A stretch of 64,000 nt of DNA from an uncultured Clostridia bacterium (lineage in GTDB: Bacteria > Bacillota > Clostridia > Oscillospirales > Acutalibacteraceae), in the NCBI GenBank assembly GCA_937920235.1, contig CALGUK010000034.1, positions 186,001 to 250,000 of the forward strand. Reading direction: 5' to 3'. The position numbers and the translations under genes are program-made. Of the stretch, positions 8,822-16,800 are shown in pieces; within the stretch, counting starts at the first letter, position 1, and the number at the start of each line of letters is the position of its first letter. The notes below the pieces were generated by a model that saw only the letters and a list, made by a program, of their open reading frames with translations, was not told the origin of the DNA and searched no databases.

Positions 8822-8888
8822 CAGCAGTTATCAATCTCGTCTGTGAAAAGCTTCCTTTATGTGCTATTTCAGATCTGCATTTCCGGTA

Positions 8889-8917
8889 TTGAATTTTTTA
8901 CAATTATAAGATATAAT
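8889..8917 (+). promoter_or_regulatory. sigma-A promoter of the NRPS operon
   Basis: TTGAAT (8889-8894), a 17-bp spacer, then TATAAT (8912-8917). It lies about 70 bases before the acyl-AMP ligase start. No other promoter-like match is evident before the ACP or the NRPS gene, whose gaps are 12 and 21 bases. No operator-like palindrome was recognised. Confidence 0.6.
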
Positions 8918-8986
8918 TATATATTAGCATAGTGTTTGTTATATGCAGAAAAATGTCAGAAAATATATAATTCAGGAGTAAAACAG

Positions 8987-10567
8987 ATGAAAAATAAACC
9001 GTACCCGCTTTACCCCGTTCCCGAATTGGCGGATTTAAAGGAGTTTGTCGATTATTGCGGAAATAAATTTTCAGAAAAAACAGCTTTCAGATATCTTAAA
9101 AAGAAAAAGGAAATTTCAAAAACCTATAAAACCTTCCGTGAAGATGTCAGAGCGCTGGGCACGTATTTTATTTCAAAAGGCTGCAGCCGTACACATATTG
9201 CGGTTATCGGAGAAAACAGCTATGAATGGATAGTTACTTATTTCGCCGTTGTAAACAGCAACAACATCATTGTCCCTCTTGATAAGGAGGCTTCGGCTGA
9301 CGATCTGAAATATCTGGTCGAGAAAAGCGATACAGCGGTTATTGTTCATTCTGACGATTATACCGAGGAGGCAGAGGCTGCCGGATGTTCCGAACTTATC
9401 AATATGAAGGACCTCGCTTCCGTTATAGATGAGGGGAAGGCGCTTATCGAAAACGGCGACAGAAGTTATGACACGACCGAAATCGACAACAGAGCAATGT
9501 GCACATTGGTTTATACATCGGGAACAACCTCCGAGCCCAAGGGAGTTATGCTCAGCCATCTCAATATCGTTTACGATACCGTTGCCACGTCAAAAAGCGT
9601 TCTTATTCCGGACTCGGCACTGGTTATGCTTCCTATTCACCATACCTACGGCTTTGTTGCGAGTCTTACCATTCCGATGCTCGTAGGCGCTTCAATCTTT
9701 ATAAACAGCAGTATGAGAAACCTTATGAGCGATATAAATTATGCAAAGCCGAAGTATATCGCCTGTGTTCCGATGGTTTCAGAGGCTTTTTATAAAAAGG
9801 TTCAGGCAAATCTGAGAGACGGCGGAAAAGAAGAGCTTATCAGAAGACTGACGGTTATCAGCAATGCCTTGTGCAAATGCGGAATAGACCTCAGAAGAAA
9901 GCTTTTTAAGAAGATTATTGATGCATTCGGCGGAAATCTCGAAATTCTCGTTATCGGCGGAGCCCCCATAAACGAGAACTGCGTTATCGGATTTCACGAT
10001 TTCGGTGTGAATGTTCTTTGCGGATACGGTATCACGGAGTGCTCACCGATTGTTTCAACAATGAGGAACAGACATTATGAGCCCAAAAGCGTCGGTACCG
10101 TCCATCCCGGTGTTGAGGTGAGAATAAAGGACGGAGAAGTGCAGGTCAAGGGCGATATAGTGTTCAGCGGATACTATAAAAATGAGGAAGCAACACGCGA
10201 CGCTTTTGACGGAGAGTGGTTCCGCACGGGTGACCTGGGTGCATACGAAAACGGGATGCTTTATATAAACGGAAGAATTAAAAATCTGATTATTCTTCCC
10301 AACGGCAAAAACGTCTCCCCTGAGGAGCTTGAGCAAAAGCTTTCCGATGCGGTTGAAGAAATAACCGAGGTTATTGTCAGTGAAAAAGACGGAATGATAA
10401 CGGCAGAGCTTTACTGTGCGGAGGCGGATGATACCAAACGGAAGGAAATCGAGAAAAAAATATTTGATAACAACAAAACGCTTCCCGCTTACAAGCAGAT
10501 AGGACAAGTTGTTTTCAGAGATACGGAATTTCCGAAAACAACCACAAAAAAGATAAAAAGAAGATAA
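8987..10567 (+). CDS. acyl-AMP ligase (fatty-acid activating, NRPS loading)
   Basis: ANL-superfamily enzyme of 526 residues from the ATG at 8987 (MKNKPYPLYP), preceded by AGGAG; an upstream ATG at 8936 has no such site. The P-loop YTSGTTSEPKGVML, the YGITECSP motif, the RTGDLG hinge aspartate and the C-terminal FPKTTTKKIKR lysine are all visible, so both half-reactions look possible. It is the first gene of a three-gene operon with a free ACP and an NRPS that opens with a condensation domain. The inferred role is to adenylate a fatty acid and load it onto that ACP for N-acylation of the first amino acid. Whether it uses ACP or CoA cannot be decided by eye. Confidence 0.85.
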   Translation: MKNKPYPLYPVPELADLKEFVDYCGNKFSEKTAFRYLKKKKEISKTYKTFREDVRALGTYFISKGCSRTHIAVIGENSYEWIVTYFAVVNSNNIIVPLDKEASADDLKYLVEKSDTAVIVHSDDYTEEAEAAGCSELINMKDLASVIDEGKALIENGDRSYDTTEIDNRAMCTLVYTSGTTSEPKGVMLSHLNIVYDTVATSKSVLIPDSALVMLPIHHTYGFVASLTIPMLVGASIFINSSMRNLMSDINYAKPKYIACVPMVSEAFYKKVQANLRDGGKEELIRRLTVISNALCKCGIDLRRKLFKKIIDAFGGNLEILVIGGAPINENCVIGFHDFGVNVLCGYGITECSPIVSTMRNRHYEPKSVGTVHPGVEVRIKDGEVQVKGDIVFSGYYKNEEATRDAFDGEWFRTGDLGAYENGMLYINGRIKNLIILPNGKNVSPEELEQKLSDAVEEITEVIVSEKDGMITAELYCAEADDTKRKEIEKKIFDNNKTLPAYKQIGQVVFRDTEFPKTTTKKIKRR

Positions 10568-10579
10568 GAGGAAATAAAA

Positions 10580-10807
10580 ATGCTTGAAAAATTAAAAGAA
10601 ATTCTTGTTAACACGGTTGATGTTGAGCCGAACACCGAAATCGATGAAAACACGGTTATTCTGCGTGATCTGGGTGTAGATTCACTTGATATGGTTGAGC
10701 TTGTCTGTGCTGTTGAGGATGAATTTGATATAGAAATTGCCGATAAAAAGATAAAATCTCTTGTAACCGTCGGCGACCTGATTGATTATATAGAAGCACA
10801 GCAGTAA
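10580..10807 (+). CDS. acyl carrier protein of the NRPS operon
   Basis: 75-residue carrier protein with the phosphopantetheine site DLGVDSLDMVEL; the serine of DSL is the attachment point. Acidic helices flank the site, as in type II fatty-acid and lipo-initiation ACPs. AGAGGAAAT precedes the start. It sits 12 bases after the acyl-AMP ligase and 21 before the NRPS. That suggests it is a dedicated acyl donor for the starter condensation domain rather than the fatty-acid-synthase ACP. No phosphopantetheinyl transferase is in the window. Confidence 0.92.
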   Translation: MLEKLKEILVNTVDVEPNTEIDENTVILRDLGVDSLDMVELVCAVEDEFDIEIADKKIKSLVTVGDLIDYIEAQQ

Positions 10808-10828
10808 GGAAAAAGAGGAGATGCCCTT

Positions 10829-13800
10829 ATGAAGCTCACATCGGCACAAAAACAACTTTATAATATGGAGATTTTTGCGGGCGGCTCAATCGGAGTCATC
10901 TGCGGAACCGTTTTGTTCGATAAAGTTTATGACATCAATGAGATGAAGCGTGCCATAAACGAGGTTTACAGAATAAATGAAGCGCTGAGAACGCGGGTTT
11001 CTTCAGAAAACGGCGAACCTGTTCAGTATGTTACCGAATATGCTGAACGGGATGTTGAGGTTTTGCACTTTGACACAAAGGAGCAGGTTCACGAATATGC
11101 CGACAAAATGGCGCACACTCCGTTTGATTTTACGGGGAATCTTTGTGAGCTTGATATTCTTATGTCCGAGAGCTTCTGCGGTGTTTTATACAGATTGCAC
11201 CATATCATCTCTGACGGCTGGACTCTTGCCCTTATTGCATCACAGTTTTATAAAATTCTTCACGGAGAAGAGGTGGAGGCTTTTCCGTACTCCGCATATA
11301 TCGATGAAGAGGCAAAATATCTGCAGAGCAAACGCGCTGCAAAGGACAGAGCTTATTTTGAGGAACAGAACAAAAGCCTTGATGAGCCTCTTTATCTTTT
11401 TGATGTTGCACCGAAAATAGGAAAGTCTGTCAGAAAAAGCTATATTATCGACAAGGCAACCGCATCAAAAATCACGGAGTTTGTTGAAAGAGAAAACACC
11501 TCTGCATATATGTTTTTCCTTACTCTTATAACTGCCTATTTCAGTAAGGCAAAAAACAATGCCGAGAGATTTTGTATCGGTACTGCTATTCTGAACAGAA
11601 CAACTCATTCTCAGCGCAACACGGCAGGCTTGTTTGTCAATACGGTTCCGCTTTTCTGCTGTATAGAGCCGGAAAGCAGCTTTTCCGCAAATCTTAAAAT
11701 CACTGAGGAAAATACTCTCGGACTTTTAAGACATCAGAAGTTCAATTACAGCGAAATGCTCACGGAATTTGCTGAGGACAGACTTTTTGATATTTTGTTC
11801 AGCTATCAGAACAACATTATTTACGGCGACCATTCTCTCAGCACGTGGTATCATAACGGTATGCAGAACGAAAGTCTGCAGATTCATATTGATGACCGTG
11901 ACAGGGACGGCGTATTCAGAATACACTATGATTATCAGACGGAAAAATTTGAAGAAAAGGATATACAGAGACTGCACGAACGCTTAATGCTGATGATTGA
12001 CGATATTCTTGAAGACGGCGGCAAGCCTCTTTGCCGTCTTGAGTATCTGCCGAAGGAAGAAAAGCAGAAGCTTCTTTTTGACTTCAACGACACGGCGGTA
12101 GATTATCCGAAAGACAAAGGTGTTTACGGACTTTTTGAAGCACAAGTTCAAAAGACACCGGATAAAACAGCAGTTATATTTAAAGATATTAAACTGACAT
12201 ATTCACAGCTCAGCTACAGGGTGAATGAATGTGCCGACCGATTGCGCTCTCTTAACATAAAAGAAAAAGACGTGGTTGCGGTACATCTTGAAAGAAGTCA
12301 TTTTCTTATAGTTTTCCAGCTTGCTGTTTTAAAAACAGGCGCGATATTCCTTCCTGTTGACAAAAGATATCCTGTTGATCGTATCAGACAAATGTGCTGT
12401 AACTGTAATGTGAAGCTGTTGATTTCTGACGAGCTGAGCAGGGATGATATTGATGTAAATCTCATTTCTGCCGATGGGTTTGCAGCAGCGGAAATAACCG
12501 AAAAAGCAGAGACCGTCAATAATATGGGAGATTGCTATATTATTTACACTTCCGGCAGTACGGGAGTTCCGAAGGGCTGTCTCCTTACGGGAAAGGGCCT
12601 TTTGAATTTCTGTCTGAACAACAATACGCTTGAAACTCTGAACAATATGGAAAATCCCGTATTCGCCTGTGTAAACAGCGTATCATTTGACTATTTTATT
12701 GCCGAAACTCTGTTGCCGCTTTCAAACGGATTTACAACAGTTGTTCTTGACGACAGCGAAAGCACGGTTCAGAAGGCGTTTCTGAGTGTTGTGTCAGAAA
12801 ACGGAATCAATGTAATAATGACGACGCCGACACGGCTTAAAATTTATTATGATAACAAAAATAATTGCGATATTCTGAAAAATACAGAGTGTATCTGCAC
12901 ATCGGGAGAGCCTCTTACGGCAGAACTGTTGGATTCGCTTTACAAAAAGTCTCCATTGGCACAGGTTTATAACCCTATCGGTCCCAGTGAGTGCAGTGTA
13001 TGGGATATGGGCGGAAGGCTTGAAAGAGCAGACGGTCTGGATATTCATATCGGTAAACCAGTTGCAAACATACAGATTTACATTACGGACAAATATATGA
13101 ACCTCACCCCGATAGGAATAACGGGAGAAATCTGCATTGCGGGTGACGGTGTCGGCTCGGGATATATCAACAATCCTGAACTGACATCGGAAAAATTCGT
13201 CGATAACCCCTTCGGAGAGGGGAAAATCTATAAAACGGGAGACCTTGCCTATTGGCGTGACGACGGAAACATCTGCTATGTGGGCAGAAATGATTTTCAA
13301 GTGAAAATCAGAGGGCAAAGAATTGAGCTGGGAGAGATCGAAAACGCTGTTCTGAGTGCAGACGGTGTAGTTCAGTGCGCGGTTGTCGTAAGAAAGGATG
13401 CGGATAACAGACAGTTTATCTGTGCTTTTTATACGGGCAGAGAAATTGATGCTTCCGAGCTTCGTGCCGTTCTTTCCGCAAAATTGCCGAGATATATGGT
13501 TCCGCACATCTTTACACATCTTGCGGATATGCCGATGACATCAAGCGGGAAAATCAGTAGGAATGCATTGCCTGAAATTGAATTGAATAATATTTCGACC
13601 GATATGGAGTATGCCGCACCGTTAACTCTGCATGAAAAAGTGCTGGCAGAGGTGATTTGTTCCGTGCTGAAATCGGACAGTGTCAACATGCTTGATAACT
13701 TCTTCAATATCGGCGGAGATTCTATCAGCGCGATTTACATTGTTTCTGAGCTCGAAGAAAAGGGCTACAGACTTCATGTTTCGGATATTATGCAGAGCAA

Positions 13801-16800
13801 TACTCTTTCGGATGTTGCAAAAGCAATGAAATCCGAGAGTGTTATAGAGGAGTATGAGCAGGGTGAAGTAAACGGATTTATACCGTTCACTCCCATTATG
13901 AGAGCATTCTCGGCAGAATCGAGTTCCATTCCCGAGGATTTTGTGCATACCTGTGTTATCCCGGCTGATTGTGATGAGTCAACGGCAAAAAAGGTGATGG
14001 ATGTTCTTGTTGCGCATCACGATATTTTAAGAGGAACATTTACGGACGACGGAATCGAAATTCATCCGTCAGCGGAGAGAAAGGCTTATTCCTTCACCTC
14101 TGTCTGCATTGAAGATGAAGAAAAAGCAATGGAATTTCTGAAAAAGCCGAGCATTGAGGACGGCAAACTTGTCAATGTTGTTTTCTGCCGCACGGCAAAC
14201 GGGAATCTCATAGGTATAACCGTACACCACTTCCTTATTGACCTGGTTTCGTGGGAAGTGATTATGAAGGATTTTAAAACTGCGGTCGCTATGCTCAAGA
14301 ACAATGAGGAGGCTTCGCTTCCGTCAAAAACTGCATCATTTGTGCTGTGGGCGGAGGTGCTTCGAGAATATTCCGGATCAATTTCAGAGGAAAGCCGTAA
14401 ATACAAAAATACTGTTGACGGTTTGCTTGATAATGCGAAACCGCTCTATTTAAACGGCGAAAAACAAGAAGCTGCTGAAGAGTTCAGCTATACCTTTAAC
14501 GAGAGCGTTTCTTACAGTCTCAGCAACAAGGTCAACAATGCATACGGTACGAGAATCAATGAGGTGCTTTTAACTGCATTGGGATTGGCAGCAGGAGAAT
14601 TGGCAGACAGCCCGGTCGGAATAATGGTCGAAACCCACGGCAGAGCTGAGCTTCACAAACCGATTGCAACAGAGCGTACGGTAGGATGGTTCACATCCTG
14701 CTATCCGGTTGTGATTGATAAAAGCAACGGAATAAGCGACGAGCTTATAAGCGTCAAAGAGACACTGAGAAAAATACAGAGAACAGGTATCGACTATCTT
14801 CTTTTGTCGCAGAAATTCCATAAAAATGCAGATGTTATATTCAATTTTTACAAGAGTGGCGGAGCAGATAAAAGCGACGGAGCAGATTTTTCAGCCTTCA
14901 ATGCAGAGAAATCCGTATTCCCGGGAAAAATCAACGTCAACTGCTTTATAATCGACGATGCTTTGACCGTGAAAATTTCCGTGCCCGAGGGTAGGCATAT
15001 ACAGAATATCGGCAAAATGCTCGGAGAGGAATTTATCAAACAGGTCGGAAGGCTTGTTGAACTTTGCATTTCAACAGATAATGTGATAAAAACCCGTTCG
15101 GATTTTTCGGACAAGGAGCTGACGGATGGCGAGTTAGAAGAGTTGAAAACTCTTTTTGACGACGCTGAAAACGGACAGAACATTGTTGACATATACGGCT
15201 TGACACCGTCTCAGGAGGGAATGTATGCACAGTATTTCCGAAACACTGAGACTAAAACATACCTTATTAAAAATTTGTGCAAAATCAGCAAGAATGCCGA
15301 TACGGCTTTGATCGGAAAAAGCGTGGAGCTGCTTTCACTTCGTCATCAGGCATTGAAAACTGCTTTTGCGGTTACTAAAACCACAGGGACAATCAAGCAG
15401 GTTGTTCTTGAAAACAGAAAGCCGTATTTCAGCGTGATTGAATGTGCTGAGCCGTTCAGTCAGACCGCACTGGATAAAATTGTTGCCGAAAGCACAAAAA
15501 ATCCTTTTGATTTGCAGAAGGATTCTCTTTTCAGAGTTGTTATTATCGACTTTACTGATGAGAGATTTATGCTGATTTATGCACATCACATTATTCTTGA
15601 CGGCTGGTGCTTCCCGGTAATTATCACCGACCTGCAGGAATATTACTACAGACTTTTTAACGGCGGAAAAGGTGCCGAGGCTTTGGCAGAAGAAATCAAA
15701 AAAGAATCCCTGTCTCAGACCTCATACGGACAATATTCCGATTGGATAAAGCAACAGGACAAAAACAGGGCTTATGAATATTGGCGCGATTTGCTCCGGG
15801 ACAATTCTCCTGCCCATATTTTCGGAAAAGAGAAAAAGGATAATTCCAAAAACGAAAATATTGTTACGTTCAGAACGCGTCTGACTGACGACTTATCACG
15901 GTATATAGAGCGGTTCGCCAAGGAAAATAAGGTTTCTCCCAATACGGTTTTTGAGTGTGTATTCAGCATAGCTCTGCAAAAATTCTCCGGAAGTGAAGAG
16001 GTAGTATTCGATAAGATAATTTCCGGCAGAAGTATTCCGTTGAAAAATATCGAATGTACGGTCGGTCCTTTTATAAATACCGTTCCCGTGAGAATAAAGA
16101 GTGACGGAAGCACATCCTTCTCGGAGCTGTTAAGAGAAACTCACAATCAGACGGTCAATGCCAATAAGTACGGTATTTTGCCTCTGTCCGAGGTTTATAA
16201 GACCTGCGATATTGATGCAAAAGCAATTGACTCGTTCTTTGTTTTTGAAAACTATTATCTGGGCGACATTTCCGATCTGGGAAAAGGATCTCTTTCACCG
16301 GAGTTGGTTTCATTTGAGGAACAGACCGAGTTCAGTCTTGCCGTCACAATTCTCAAGGAAAATCACGGATATACCATCAGAACCTCTTACGCGCAGGAGA
16401 TGTATAACGAAAGAGAGATTTCAAGCTTTATTGAGGGCTATCTCTCACTTCTTACCACCTCTCTTAACGGGGATATTCAGATTAAGGACATTGATGCCGT
16501 GTCAGATGACGAAAAGCAAAAAGTTTTACGTTCCTTCAATAACACACCGTATGCTTATAAGGAGTCGGAAAATTCAACTCTGTATTCCCTTTTTGAAAAA
16601 ACAAGTGACGAAAACGGGGAGAAGGTGTGTATAAGAGCCAACGGAGAAGAAATCACTTTTGCCGAATTCAGAAGATATGCCGAGCGGATTGACAGCAGAA
16701 TAAGAGAAATAACAAACGGCACAAAATCGGTTGTGGCGGTGATATGTGAACGCTCTTTTGAGATGTACGGTGCGGTTTACGGTATTATCCGCGGCGGAAA

